Below are positions 24,050-36,339 of a stretch of DNA of 64,000 nt, in pieces (the first letter of the stretch is position 1; every line of letters starts with the position of its first letter). The notes under the pieces are model-generated. The model had not been told where the DNA came from and made no database searches. It saw nothing but the letters and a program-made list of their open reading frames with translations. A program made the position numbers and the translations under genes. This DNA is from Gordionus sp. m RMFG-2023 (lineage: Eukaryota > Nematomorpha > Gordioida > Chordodea > Parachordodidae). Where the stretch lies: positions 18,726,846 through 18,790,845 of the forward strand of contig NC_088779.1 in assembly GCF_954871325.1 (NCBI RefSeq), given 5' to 3'.

Positions 24050-27000
24050 TTCCATTAGGTCCGTGAAGTTGTAAGAACGATGTAAGGATCAATTAACAAA
24101 ACCTATGCCATTATTTAGAGTCTTAATTGATCCTAATTGATCTTCAAACCAGACATCAGCAGAATTAAAGGTTTTTGAGTTATAAGCAAAATAATAAAAG
24201 TGCGAAGATTTGCAGCTGTAAGAATGATTTGAGGATCAATTACCGAAACTTATATCATTGTATAGCCCGTTAATTGATCTTCTATCCGGAAAGCAGCAGA
24301 ATGAACCGTTACTGAGTTATGAGCAAAATAAGAAAGTGTTGGCACTTTGCCAAAACCGAAAATATAAAAGATCACGATCTGAAACTTGGCAATTATTTAA
24401 GCTTTAATTTGTGCGTTAATAATATCTAAACCGGATATCGATATCACTAACCGCAATTGAGTTATGACCTGTTTTTATAGCGTGAAGTTGTAAGAATTTT
24501 TTTAAAAAGTGAGGATCAATTACCAAAATATATGCCAAAGTGTGGTGCGTTAATTGATCCTCCAGAATCTTTAAACCGCATATCAACAGAATGAACCGCT
24601 CGTGAGTTATAAGCAAAATAGAAAGGTTTTGGCACCTTGCCAAAATTAAAAATTTAAGCAATCATTTTTTTAGTTATAGCCAATATTTAGTACCTTAATT
24701 GATCCTCCATATTCTTTAAACGGAATGTCAAAAAAATTAAAGGCTATTGAGTTATAAGCAAAATAATGAAAGTGCGAAGATTTGCAGCTGTAAGAATGAT
24801 TTGAGGATCAATTACCGAAACTTATATCATTGTATAGCCCGTTAATTGATCCTAATTGATCTTCTATCCGGAAAGCAGCAGAATGAACCGTTACTGAGTT
24901 ATGAGCAAATTAAGAAAGTGCTGGCACTTAGCCAAAACCGAAAATATAAAAGATCACGATCTGAAATTTGGCAATTATTTAGGCTTTAATTTGTGCGTAA
25001 ATAATTTCCAAACCGGATATCGATATCACTAACCGCAACCGAGTTATGACCTGTTTTTAAAGCGTGAAGTTGTAAGAATTTTTTTAAAAAGTGAGGATCA
25101 ATTACTAAAATATATGCCAAAGTGTGGTGCGTTAATTGATCCTCCAGAATCTTTAAACCGCATATCAACAGAATGAACCGTTCGTGAGTTATAAGCAAAA
25201 CAAAAAAGTATTGGCACTTTGCCAAATCTGCCAAAACCGAAAATAAAAAAGATCATGTTTTGAAACTTGGCAATTATGTAGTATTCAATACGTACATTAA
25301 CAATCACCAAACCGGATATCGATATCACTAACCAATACCGAGTTATAACCGTTTTAAAAACGTTAAGTTGGCGGAAATATTTAACCTGTAAGAACGATTT
25401 GAGGATCAATTACCGAAACATATACCATTGTATAGCCCGTTAATTGATCCTAATTGATCTTCTATCCGGAAAGCAGCAGAATGAACCGTTACTGAGTTAT
25501 GAGCAAATTAAGAAAGTGCTAGCACTTAGCCAAAACCGAAAATATAAAAGATCACGATCTGAAATTTGGCAATTATTTAGGCTTTAATTTGTGCGTTAAT
25601 AATTTCCAAACCGGATATCGATATCACTAACCGCAACCGAGTTATGACCTGTTTTTAAAGCGTGAAGTTGTAAGAATTTTTTTAAAAAAGAGGATCAATT
25701 ACCAAAAACTATACCAAATTGTGGTGCGTTAATTGATCCTCCAGAATCTTTAAACCGCATATCAACAGAATGAACCGTTCGTGAGTTATAAGCAAAACAA
25801 AAAAGTATTGGCACTTTGCCAAAACTCCCAAAACCGAAAATAAAAAAGATCATGTTTTGAAACTTGGCAATTATGTAGTATTCAATACGTACATTAACAA
25901 TCACCAAACCGGATATCGATATCACTAACCAATACCGAGTTATAACCGTTTTAAAAACGTTAAGTTGGCGGAAATATTTAAGCTGTAAGAACGATTTGAG
26001 GATCAATTACCGAAACTTATACCATTGTATAGCCCGTTAATTGATCCTAATTGATCTTCTATCCGGAAAGCAGCAGAATGAACCGTTACTGAGTTATGAG
26101 CAAATTAAGAAAGTGCTGGCACTTAGCCAAAACCGAAAATATAAAAGATCACGATCTGAAATTTGGCAATTATTTAGGCTTTAATTTGTGCGTAAATAAT
26201 TTCCAAACCGGATATCGATATCACTAACCGCAACCGAGTTATGACCTGTTTTTAAAGCGTGAAGTTGTAAGAATTTTTTTAAAAAGTGAGGATCAATTAC
26301 TAAAATATATGCCAAAGTGTGGTGCGTTAATTGATCCTCCAGAATCTTTAAACCGCATATCAACAGAATGAACCGTTCGTGAGTTATAAGCAAAACAAAA
26401 AAGTATTGGCACTTTGCCAAATCTGCCAAAACCGAAAATAAAAAAGATCATGTTTTGAAACTTGGCAATTATGTAGTATTCAATACGTACATTAACAATC
26501 ACCAAACCGGATATCGATATCACTAACCAATACCGAGTTATAACCGTTTTAAAAACGTTAAGTTGGCGGAAATATTTAACCTGTAAGAACGATTTGAGGA
26601 TCAATTACCGAAACATATACCATTGTATAGCCCGTTAATTGATCCTAATTGATCTTCTATCCGGAAAGCAGCAGAATGAACCGTTACTGAGTTATGAGCA
26701 AATTAAGAAAGTGCTAGCACTTAGCCAAAACCGAAAATATAAAAGATCACGATCTGAAATTTGGCAATTATTTAGGCTTTAATTTGTGCGTTAATAATTT
26801 CCAAACCGGATATCGATATCACTAACCGCAACCGAGTTATGACCTGTTTTTAAAGCGTGAAGTTGTAAGAATTTTTTTAAAAAAGAGGATCAATTACCAA
26901 AAACTATACCAAATTGTGGTGCGTTAATTGATCCTCCAGAATCTTTAAACCGCATATCAACAGAATGAACCGTTCGTGAGTTATAAGCAAAACAAAAAAG

Positions 27001-28560
27001 TATTGGCACTTTGCCAAAACTCCCAAAACCGAAAATAAAAAAGATCATGTTTTGAAACTTGGCAATTATGTAGTATTCAATACGTACATTAACAATCACC
27101 AAACCGGATATCGATATCACTAACCAATACCGAGTTATAACCGTTTTAAAAACGTTAAGTTGGCGGAAATATTTAAGCTGTAAGAACGATTTGAGGATCA
27201 ATTACCGAAACTTATACCATTGTATAGCCCGTTAATTGATCCTAATTGATCTTCTATCCGGAAAGCAGCAGAATGAACCGTTACTGAGTTATGAGCAAAT
27301 TAAGAAAGTGCTGGCACTTAGCCAAAACCGAAAATATAAAAGATCACGATCTGAAATTTGGCAATTATTTAGGCTTTAATTTGTGCGTTAATAATTTCCA
27401 AACCGGATATCGATATCACTAACCGCAACCGAGTTATGACCTGTTTTTAAAGCGTGAAGTTGTAAGAATTTTTTTAAAAAGTGAGGATCAATTACCAAAA
27501 ACTATACCAAATTGTGGTGCGTTAATTGATCCTCCAGAATCTTTAAACCGCATATCAACAGAATGAACCGTTCGTGAGTTATAAGCAAAACAAAAAAGTA
27601 TTGGCACTTTGCCAAATCTGCCAAAACCGAAAATAAAAAAGATCATGTTTTGAAACTTGACAATTATGTAGTATTCAATACGTACATTAACAATCACCAA
27701 ACCGGATATCGATATCACTAACCAATACCGAGTTATAACCGTTTTAAAAACGTTAAGTTGGCGGAAATATTTAACCTGTAAGAACGATTTGAGGATCAAT
27801 TACCGAAACATATACCATTGTATAGCCCGTTAATTGATCCTAATTGATCTTCTATCCGGAAAGCAGCAGAATGAACCGTTACTGAGTTATGAGCAAATTA
27901 AGAAAGTGCTGGCACTTAGCCAAAACCGAAAATATAAAAGATCACGATCTGAAATTTGGCAATTATTTAGGCTTTAATTTGTGCGTTAATAATTTCCAAA
28001 CCGGATATCGATATCACTAATCGCAACCGAGTTATGACCTGTTTTTAAAGCGTGAAGTTGTAAGAATTTTTTTAAAAAAGAGGATCAATTACCAAAAACT
28101 ATACCAAATTGTGGTGCGTTAATTGATCCTCCAGAATCTTTAAACCGCATATCAACGGAATGAACCGTTCGTGAGTTATAAGCAAAATAGAAAGGTTTTG
28201 GCACCTTGCCAAAATTAAAAATTTGAGCAATCATTTTTTTAGTTGTAGCCAATATTTAGTACCTTAATTGATCCTCCGTATTCTTCAAACGGAATGTCAA
28301 AAAAATTAAAGGCTATTGAGTTATAAGCAAAATAATGAAAGTGCGAAGATTTGCAGCTGTAAGAATGATTTGAGGATCAATTACCGAAACTTATATCATT
28401 GTATAGCCCGTTAATTGATCCTAATTGATCTTCTATCCGGAAAGCAGCAAAATGAACCGTTACTGAGTTATGAGCAAATTAAGAAAGTGCTGGCACTTAG
28501 CCAAAACCGAAAATATAAAAGATCACGATCTGAAATTTGGCAATTATTTAGGTTAATTTG
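24050..28560. repeat. Higher-order satellite array, left arm of an inverted pair
   Basis: The array has about seven 598-bp units. Each unit holds four diverged subunits of about 138-155 bp, recognised on the minus strand by a shared ATAACTC(G/A)...GGTT start. Two alternating subunit types exist: one with GGTTCATTCTG(T/C)TG and GGATCAATTAA, the other with TAGTGATATCGATATCCGG. Neighbouring 598-bp units alternate, so identical copies recur every 1195 bp (for example 24986 and 26181; 25098 and 26293). Each unit also has AGGATCAATTA facing TTAATTGATCCT about 35 bases apart. Open frames of 82-103 codons recur in every unit but are repeat by-products. Confidence 0.9.
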
Positions 28561-28733
28561 TGCGAAAATAGAATAATATGTTTATCTTCGTCTTCAGATG
28601 ATTCTTCAACCGAAAATTATAACAATAAATTTAAACTAAGCATACTTAATGGCAAATTTTTTTAAGTACTTCAAGATGATCATAATAAAGAAATTCATCG
28701 TGACTTTGGTATTGCGAAAAAGATTTAGCAACT

Positions 28734-29905
28734 GTTACAGATAACGGCTCTAACTTTAAGAAAGCTTTCAAGGAGTTTGGATATTCTATGGAAGCTGTAG
28801 AGAATGACCTTGACAACAATGATGATGAATGTATAGAATTCGAAATCATTGAAAGTATTATTTAATACTTCTTTAAAATTTATTATATATTGTAAATTTA
28901 GTAAAATTTTTATTCAAATAAAATTATTATTTGTTTATTTAACGGTCTAAAGAAGCCTAATAACATTGCCTCAACACATTCGTTGTTTGTGCCATACGAT
29001 AAGTCTAATTGCCACAACAGATGTCGAGAGAGTTATTATACTAACATTTCTAAAATTCATCATCCTGCAATAGCTAAATGTACTAAGCTGGAATGCAAAT
29101 AATAGGCCTAAAACTGCAGAACTTATCAAAGCAGTTTTAGGAAAACAATAAGTTACGCCTTGTTGCACTAGATGGAATAGTTTGTATGATAGTCTTCATA
29201 GTTTATTAAAATTTAAAAGCGAACTTCCTAAATTATGTCAAAAATTAGAATTTCCTAAATTAAGAGATATTGAAATTCAATATTTAGAAGAATATTGCAA
29301 TATAATGGCCCCATTGGCTATAGCGATTGACAAAATACAGAGTGAAATCAACTGCTGTTATGGAGAATCAGCTCCAATTTTAAATGTCGTTAAAAAAAAT
29401 TACAAATTTAATTCAAACCAATCTACAATTTTGCAAACCATTAGCTGTTGCCATAGAAAATTATTTAAATAAAAGATTTAAAAATATATATGATTTTGAT
29501 AACAATTTTAAAAGTGCATTTTTGGCAACTATTTCTCATCCCTATTTTAAAAATCGTTGGATTGATGGTGAAAAAGAAAAAAATACCTTCAGGATTTGTT
29601 ATTACATGAAGTTTTAATTGTTTTTAAAAATAATATTGAAATTAATACTTCAACAAAATCTTCAATTGATGAAGATGATGATTACTTTTGCCTTAAAAGT
29701 ACCACATCCAATTCTAATAATTCAATAAATGATATTGAAATAGAGGTCCTAAATTATATGAAAGATGACAGGCGGAGTATAAATATGTTAAATATTTATT
29801 AAATATGAAATATTTATTAAATATAACACAATATTACTCTCCTCAGCCCCCGTTGAAAGATTATTTAGCTTTGCTAATATGGTTAATCAAATCGTCAAAG
29901 ATTGA
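28734..29905 (+). pseudogene. hAT transposase, decayed
   Basis: Successive pieces follow the order of hAT transposases: VTDNGSNFKKAFKEFG (28734; second catalytic Asp region), LPQHIRCLCHTISLIATTDV (28967), NANNRPKTAELIKAVLGKQ, CCTRWNSLYDSL (about 29160), a helical insertion (29182-29472), and the C-terminal dimerisation block SAPVERLFSFANMV (29843). Stops and frame changes separate them: TAA at 28863-28865, a frame change before 28967 and stops near 29100-29150 and 29470. The protein is therefore dead. The right terminus of the element is 30206. Confidence 0.85.
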
Positions 29906-30089
29906 ACGAAAAATTAATAATATTAAAAAATAATGCTGATTTATGATGCTGATTTATTATTATTTACTAATTATATAATTATTAAATGGAATATCGCATT
30001 ATCTTTTATAATAAATTTGTTATTTTCTACAATTTATTTTAAATTTTTTTTATAAATTTATATTATAGATAAGAAAATAAAGCTTTTAT

Positions 30090-30206
30090 CTTATATCTTA
30101 TTGAAATTTTTCAAAAGTATCTAGTATCTTGTATCTTAAATACAAAATTTTATAAAGTATCTGTACCTGTATCCGAATACAATTTTCTGAAAATTTGCCC
30201 AACCCT
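30090..30206 (+). mobile_element. Right end of the hAT element
   Basis: Read inward on the minus strand, the end is CAGGGTTGGGCAAATTTTC, a classical hAT terminus, followed by repeated GTATCTTGTATC words. The left terminus was not found; it may have been lost when the satellite arm formed. Confidence 0.7.
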
Positions 30207-30233
30207 GGCGTGGGGGCGTTGTGTTCTAATTAA
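30207..30233 (+). repeat. 27-bp inverted repeat (partner at 35679-35705)
   Basis: GCGTGGGGGCGTTGTG and the following TTCTAATTAAT recur as an exact reverse complement ending at 35705. The left copy touches the hAT end at 30206. The pair could be the terminal repeats of a 5.5-kb element spanning 30207-35705. Confidence 0.65.
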
Positions 30234-30466
30234 TTACTGTTATTGTGTTTAATATCATTTTTTTCTATAATTAATAAATATGCTAGAAATTATTTTTTAT
30301 TAATTATAATGTTTAATTAATTTTAAATATTAACCAGATGTGTTAATAAATCAATCTTTTTCATTAACTAAAATTCTTTTAAAAATCATAAATAAATATT
30401 CCATCGTAATTAAATTTGGTAAGATTTTTAAATTTTATTTTTTAAATTATATGGGTACATTTAGTA

Positions 30467-31292
30467 CAGGGGAACGTTAGGACACTCTGATTATAATTTG
30501 AGTTATTATTTATAAGACTGGAAATTTGAGCTTAACATAGATAATTACGTCATACATGATTAGCTAAAAAAAATTTGAAAAATATTTAGTATTTTAATTC
30601 TTACAGAAGAAGTTTTGGCATACCAAAATTAATATAAAATATTTGCCTTTATCGTTTCAAAAATCATAATAAATAGATTTTAGGAAAGTTTAAACCTATT
30701 TCCCAATCTGGCAAACTTTTGGAATCAAGGTTGATATTTATAAAGTTAGTGGGCTCGGTCATAGTTGGTCAAAGTAAGTTGGGACACGCCATTTTAGCTC
30801 ATTTTATAATTTTATTATTAATTTAGTATTTTGAATAATGAATAATTAAATACTTATCTTTCACTATGTTTATGATTAAATGAAATTTTTTTTTACAATT
30901 TTTTTTTCTCAAAATAAATTTGGTAAATTTTGCTAAAATTTTTTTTATAGTTATTGATTATGAATTACAATATCAATAAAATCATATGTGTCATATCTAG
31001 TCTTACTGGATTATTGATTTTAAATTTTTAAATTTATTTAGACCTCTATTTCAGGAGTGTCCCAACTATCACATATGTGTGTCCCAACGTACACAGAGTC
31101 TGTCATAGTTGGGGCAAAAAAAATTTTTTTTTTTAAATTAAATTTTCTAAAAAAATATAATCTTTATAAAATATATATTAATTATTTCAAATAGCCAATA
31201 CTTCTGGGATTCAGAAGATGTTTTAATTATTCAGATAAGTCTATTAATATTAAAATTATTAAGGTTTGAAAGTGTCCCAACCATCCCCGCTC
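30467..31292. mobile_element. TA-flanked non-autonomous element, Tc1/mariner-like
   Basis: The left end CAGGGGAACGTTAGGACAC and the right end GTGTCCCAACCATCCCCG are inverted and imperfect, with TA outside each (30465-30466, 31293-31294). Internal GTTGGGACAC and GTGTCCCAAC words at about 30775 and 31050-31115 repeat the terminal motif. There is no open frame. TA flanks suggest the Tc1/mariner/pogo group; a TA duplication is weak evidence in such an A+T-rich region. Confidence 0.55.
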
Positions 31293-33291
31293 TATTATCA
31301 TTCAATAAGCAGGCATATTAGCTAATCTTGTTTAACGGTTAGTTATAAGCAAAACAAAGATAAATTTTTATCGAAATGTTTTTTTACAAACTCAAAAAAA
31401 CATGTGTTCATAACATAAAAAAACTATTTTCATTCTTAACTTCTTTGACGTTCGTGTTAATTAAAGTTTAAAAATATCAAAAATTTTTACAAACACCCTA
31501 TAAAAATTTACAAATATTGTTTTTAATTATAAAAAAAATTAACCAGCTCCCACATGTGATTAATAAATCTAGTGATTTCTTAAAAAAATATATTTAATTA
31601 ACACATTAAGAATAACTAAAATTTTTAAAGCATCTAATCAAAATATCAAGAAAAAAATTTTTTTTTTGTACTTAGACTAGAGATCAGTCCGGCCCGTACC
31701 TTGGTTTATATTTTAAAAAATATATGGGGGCTGGATCGGATTTAATATTTTCTTTAAAAAAATCTAGCTGGTACCTGGTCTTGGAAATTTTTTTAAATAT
31801 TTGAATTTTACGTTATATTTTTTATTTAAAATAAAAATATTTGATTATACTTATATAGCAATATCTTTTTGAGTAATTATAAAAAAATTTCTATATTTAA
31901 ATAAATTCAGGCCGGGTCAGCAAAACTTTTTTAAAAAAATTTCGCCAGCCGGGCTTGAAAAATTAGGCCCGATTTATACCTTTCTTAAAGAAAATATATC
32001 AAACAACCATTTCCATTACGTCACCAAATTCCTCTTACATTTACAATTATTCATGCAAAAACTAAATTCAGACTCCCTCCCATTAGCTCCAGTATGGCCA
32101 TTTAATCCATAATGGCCATTTAATCCATAATGGCCAAGATTTTAGTTCTGATAAAAATGCTCAATTTTTTAAATTATATAGCGTAAAGTCCAAATATTAT
32201 ATTATGAATAAAATCCGTCAAAAAAATAACAGTAGATATGGAAATCTAGCCTGGGGCATATCTGCACCACATTAATATAAAAAATAAAAATATGCTGTGT
32301 GATGCTATAAGATCAAAAAACAACGATCTTTATTATTACTTTGAAGAAATTCATAATAGAAATGAGAAATAGTTATAATTATGAAAATTCTCATTCTCTA
32401 GTCTACGACTCAAGTTTCTAGTCGATTTAAGGATATAGACTTGAGTTCACGACTCGAGTTCATAACTCAAATCAATTTGGTCAATTTTTTCGACCCAAAA
32501 TTTGGCTCAAGACTCTTCCGATTAACAACACTAGGCTAAAAATCTTATAATTTTCAAATTTATAGAAATTAAAAAAAAATATATAATATTGTTAAACGAT
32601 TCTATTTGTGCCCATTTTTTAAAACGGCTAACTCAATATGTTCCGAAAAAATCTTAGCAAGCCTGAAAATTTGTTCATACATGGTACAAAGGTTTGGACA
32701 TTTATTAGACAAATCTCGAGGCGCAGTCAATTTATTTTGGCTAAAATATTAGTTAGCCTTTTTTATTTTAAAATCGGCTCAAATCAAGCCCATTAACAAC
32801 ACTAAGAATATGGTATTTTATAAAATATTTCCCCATATTTTTTAAAATATAAATAATTTCTGAGGATCGAAAAATTGGAAATGGGAAAAATAATAAGTGA
32901 ATGAATATAATACATTGTTTTATGATACGAAATTTATATATATTTTTTATTCTTAACTTTTATAGACAATAATGGCGTTTTAAAATATTTGGCCCCGGTC
33001 GGGTATCGAAATTTTTTTTGTTAGGGCCGACTCTGCCCTGATATATTTAAAAAATAATTATACGGCCCGCCCTGTGAAAACCAGGGATGCAAACCTGGCA
33101 ATCAAATTGTAATAAAAAAAAATTTATTTTATTAAGAAAATTCATTTCAGTTATTCGAATAAGTCGAATCGAATACAAATGGTAGATTTTATTATTTGTA
33201 CCTATTCAAATAGCTTTCACATTCGATTCGAATTCGTTTTTGAAAAGGACTTATCTTTATGAATATTTATCAATATATCTTCTAGATTATA
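31293..33291. other. Non-coding stretch with several small palindromic elements
   Basis: 31685-31990 carries GTCCGGCCCGTACC and GCCGGGCTTGAAAAATTAGG words. The last matches the element ends at 47470 and 58690. 32090-32140 is a short direct repeat of TAATGGCCATTTAATCC. 32587-32805 looks like a MITE ending ATTAACAACACTA, the same end as at 45294. No gene is supported. Confidence 0.5.
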
Positions 33292-33514
33292 ATGGCATCG
33301 CCAGGGAGACAGCCAGCGGTGCCACTTCCAATTCTAAAATCTATCTTTTCTAAATACAAATTTGAGATTCAACAAAATCTAAACCACTCGTCAGCAACAA
33401 TCTGGAAGATAATAAGCAAGGAGTTATTAGCTATGATGAGCCCAAAACTACTCTATAATTATGCTTCACAAAATCGAAATAATTGTCTAGATATATTTGG
33501 AAATACAGAAAGAA
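33292..33514 (+). CDS. Possible first exon of a transposase-like or unknown gene
   Basis: ATG at 33292 (context ATAATGG) opens MASPGRQPAVPLPILKSIFS, then SATIWKIISKELLAMMSPKL and LYNYASQNRNNCLDIFG. AGAA|GTAAAT at 33514-33515 is a good donor. Its codons are clearly richer in G+C than the surroundings. The W-x-x-(I/L)-(S/A)-x-(E/S)-L...(S/T)P-x-x-(L/I)-Y pattern is reminiscent of the N-terminal segment of some transposon-derived proteins of invertebrates, but I cannot name it. No following exon was recognised, so this may be a remnant. Confidence 0.4.
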
Positions 33515-34165
33515 GTAAATATATCATTATTTATATATATATATCTTCTGGTGAAAGTTAAATAAGGTTAATTTTGTGATTTCACTTATTTTAATTTATG
33601 TAATGATTTTAACTGCACCCACTGCATTTAATGAAGATGCCCTAGAAATCTATCATTTTAGCTTATAAATCATAATATATTTAATTATTTCTTGTTTCAA
33701 TTAAATAAATTTTAAAAAAATATATTTTTTTGCTACGTAAAGAATAACACCCTCCCCACCCCTGGTAATGTAAATCTTGGTAACAAATATAGAAAATAGA
33801 TATTTGCAATAATCTAACCTAACCAATAAGTTTGCAATTTTTAAAAAAAATAATCATGTGGGAACATGGTCGGGACTAATAAATTTTGGCCGCATGGATA
33901 TTTTTAATAAAGATGAGGAATAAATACTTTTTTATTTTATTTTATAAATATATTAAAATATTTCATATTTGTAAGGTAAATATTATTGATCCGAATATAC
34001 CTGATAGTCCCTAGTTAATAATACAATTAATATCTTCTTAAAATATAATAAAATATGATACATAGAGATCATGGAGAGTCGGCGCAAGCGGCTTGTCAGT
34101 TCAGCGATTTTTATTTAAAAACCAGACATGTTTAGACATTCAAATTTAGTGATATAATTTACATT
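33515..34165. other. Non-coding, no feature supported
   Basis: A+T-rich. It would be the intron after the possible exon at 33292-33514, but no acceptor and exon can be named. Confidence 0.4.
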
Positions 34166-35030
34166 GGTAAGCGGAAAATAAATCCCCGGAAAAAAAAATT
34201 CCCGAAAATAATTGCCCAGGAACAAAATCCCCCCCAAAAAAATATCCCCTGGAAAATAATTCCCCGAAAAAAATATCTTAGGAAAAAATTCCCATAGAAA
34301 ATTTTTCCCCGGAAATAAATTCCCTATTTTTTAGATTTTAAATTAAATATAGAGGAAAATCAATTTCCGGAAAATTATACCGGGAAAAAGATCCTCGAAT
34401 ATTTTTTTTTTAAATTATCAAAAATAACCCTGCCGCTTAATAAAGAAAATATTTCTAAAAAATTATAATCAGTATTTTCTGAAAGTTAAGTATTTATTCT
34501 CGACACGTTTGAGGATTTTTTTTAGCATTATTTATGTTTTAATTCTAAGCGATATAGGGCTGTTTAAAATATGAGACATCTCGGAAAGAAAACATGATAG
34601 CTTTTTATAGAAATAGATGTAAATTATGCGTGCAATTTAAAATTGAAAAAAAAAGGTGAAAACAAATTTTTTCCTAGAAATAAGGAGATTATTTCCATAA
34701 TCTAGTTTTAATATAAATTTCAATTAATATATTTTTGAAGACAATGATTTAAATTTTTAATATATTTTTAAAAACTTCATGGAAAATGATTAATAATTTG
34801 TGTAAAAATAAATATTTTTTTATAATAATATTTTTTTTAAATTAAAATTTGATTTTCAATAATAATATCTAATAGTAGATGATAGGATTTAATTTCGTTG
34901 ATTTTCTCGAAAATTTAACATATTTTATTTAGGGATTTTTTTTCCTACTTTGTTAATTTTCTAAAAATAATTTAATATTTTATAAGGAACAAAAACTAAG
35001 GGAATTTTAATCTTTATAGATATCTTTCTA
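34166..35030. mobile_element. Terminus of a second MULE copy
   Basis: It begins GGTAAGCGGAAAATAAAT and continues as a decayed CCCCGGAA array to about 34330, then as A+T-rich arm sequence with words like those at 1120-1160 (GGGATTTTTTTTCCTA). It shows the same first 16 bases as the right end of the 68-4956 element. The opposite end was not found. Confidence 0.6.
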
Positions 35031-35535
35031 AGGGATATTACACAATATCCGTACATCAAATTAAATAACTGAGAACCAAGTATTATATAGTTAAAATAAT
35101 TTATAATCTTTATAGATAGCTTGGATTTTACACAATATCCGTTAATCGAATTGAATAACCAGGGATATTACACAATATCCGTACATCGAATTGAATAACT
35201 GAGAACCAAGTATTATATAGTTAAAATAATTTATAATCTTTATAGATAGCTCTCTAACGGATATTACACAATATCTGTAAATCGAATTGAATAACCAGGG
35301 ATATTACACAATATCCGTACATCGAATTGAATAACTGAGAACCAAGTATTATATAGTTAAAATAATTTATAATCTTTATAGATAGCTTTCTAAGGGATAT
35401 TACACAATATCTGTAAATCGAATTGAATAACCAGGGATATTACACAATATCTGTACATCGAATTGAATAACTGAGAACCAAGTATTATATAGTTAAAATA
35501 ATTTATAATCTTTATATATAGCTTTCTCAGGGATA
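35000..35535. repeat. Tandem repeat of about 130-136 bp, four copies
   Basis: GAGAACCAAGTATTATATAG recurs at 35071, 35201, 35337 and 35473. Each unit also has GGATATTACACAATATC, itself palindromic (GATATT/AATATC), once or twice. Copies differ by few bases. Confidence 0.85.
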
Positions 35536-35678
35536 TTAGATAACGTTATGATCTTTTCCCTGATCTCGGGCCTTCCCGTACCTACAACAACAACCTGACG
35601 ATTGGATGAAATCTCAATCAATTCCACATATCTCCTATGAAATATCCAAGGGTACTCAAGCCGAAAAATTTAAACAAC

Positions 35679-35705
35679 ATTAATTAGAACACAACGCCCC
35701 CACGC
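35679..35705 (-). repeat. 27-bp inverted repeat (partner at 30207-30233)
   Basis: ATTAATTAGAACACAACG and the following CCCCCACGC are the exact reverse complement of 30207-30233. Confidence 0.65.
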
Positions 35706-36339
35706 TTATAATAAATATATATCGTGATTATAACAAATATATATTACTATTCGTACATAATATTATTCACCATTCCTTCACTATTATATTACATAAAAAA
35801 TCTTCGACTTAGATTAAAATATAACGACAAGTACAAAAGCCATAAAGGCCGATATACTTGGCTAAATTAAATAATACATAATTTTTCTAGATAGCTACTT
35901 GTAATTCAAGTTTACTTACATTCTTCTAATATTTTTTAAAATAGTTAAGATCTATCAATAAAATAGGAATATACTTTTATAAGAATAATATCATAGGCTT
36001 TAGAGCTTTATCATTGGCCTTTTAAACGATAAAATTTAATAGGACAGTGCATATATAATTTCAGTGGAATAAATTTGACCTTGAAACATTTAGTAAGCTC
36101 ATAAAAATATTTACAATGATTAAATAATGCCAAAATTAATAGAATGTCTGTCGCTGCACTAGATTTTGTTTTAGTGTACCGTAATTTGTTTTTATTAATT
36201 TTGTTATTAACTTTTACATTTTAATTTCGGCTATTAAACTTCTTGATATCAACGGAGAACTAAAAAATGAATATCCATAATTTGTCAGGTCGAAATTTGA
36301 CCTTGAAATATTTATTGTTGATAAACTCACTTTCCTTTA
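35706..36339. other. Non-coding stretch before the right satellite arm
   Basis: A+T-rich sequence with no gene. 36280-36330 repeats the word GAAATTTGACCTTGAAA(C/T)ATTTA also present at 36065-36095. Confidence 0.45.

Noticed and set aside
24416-27799. A family of near-identical 81-103 residue minus-strand proteins (and + strand at 36847-38436)
   Set aside because: They recur exactly with the 598-bp satellite, overlap in different frames, and have no start context or domain. The unit length is not a multiple of three.
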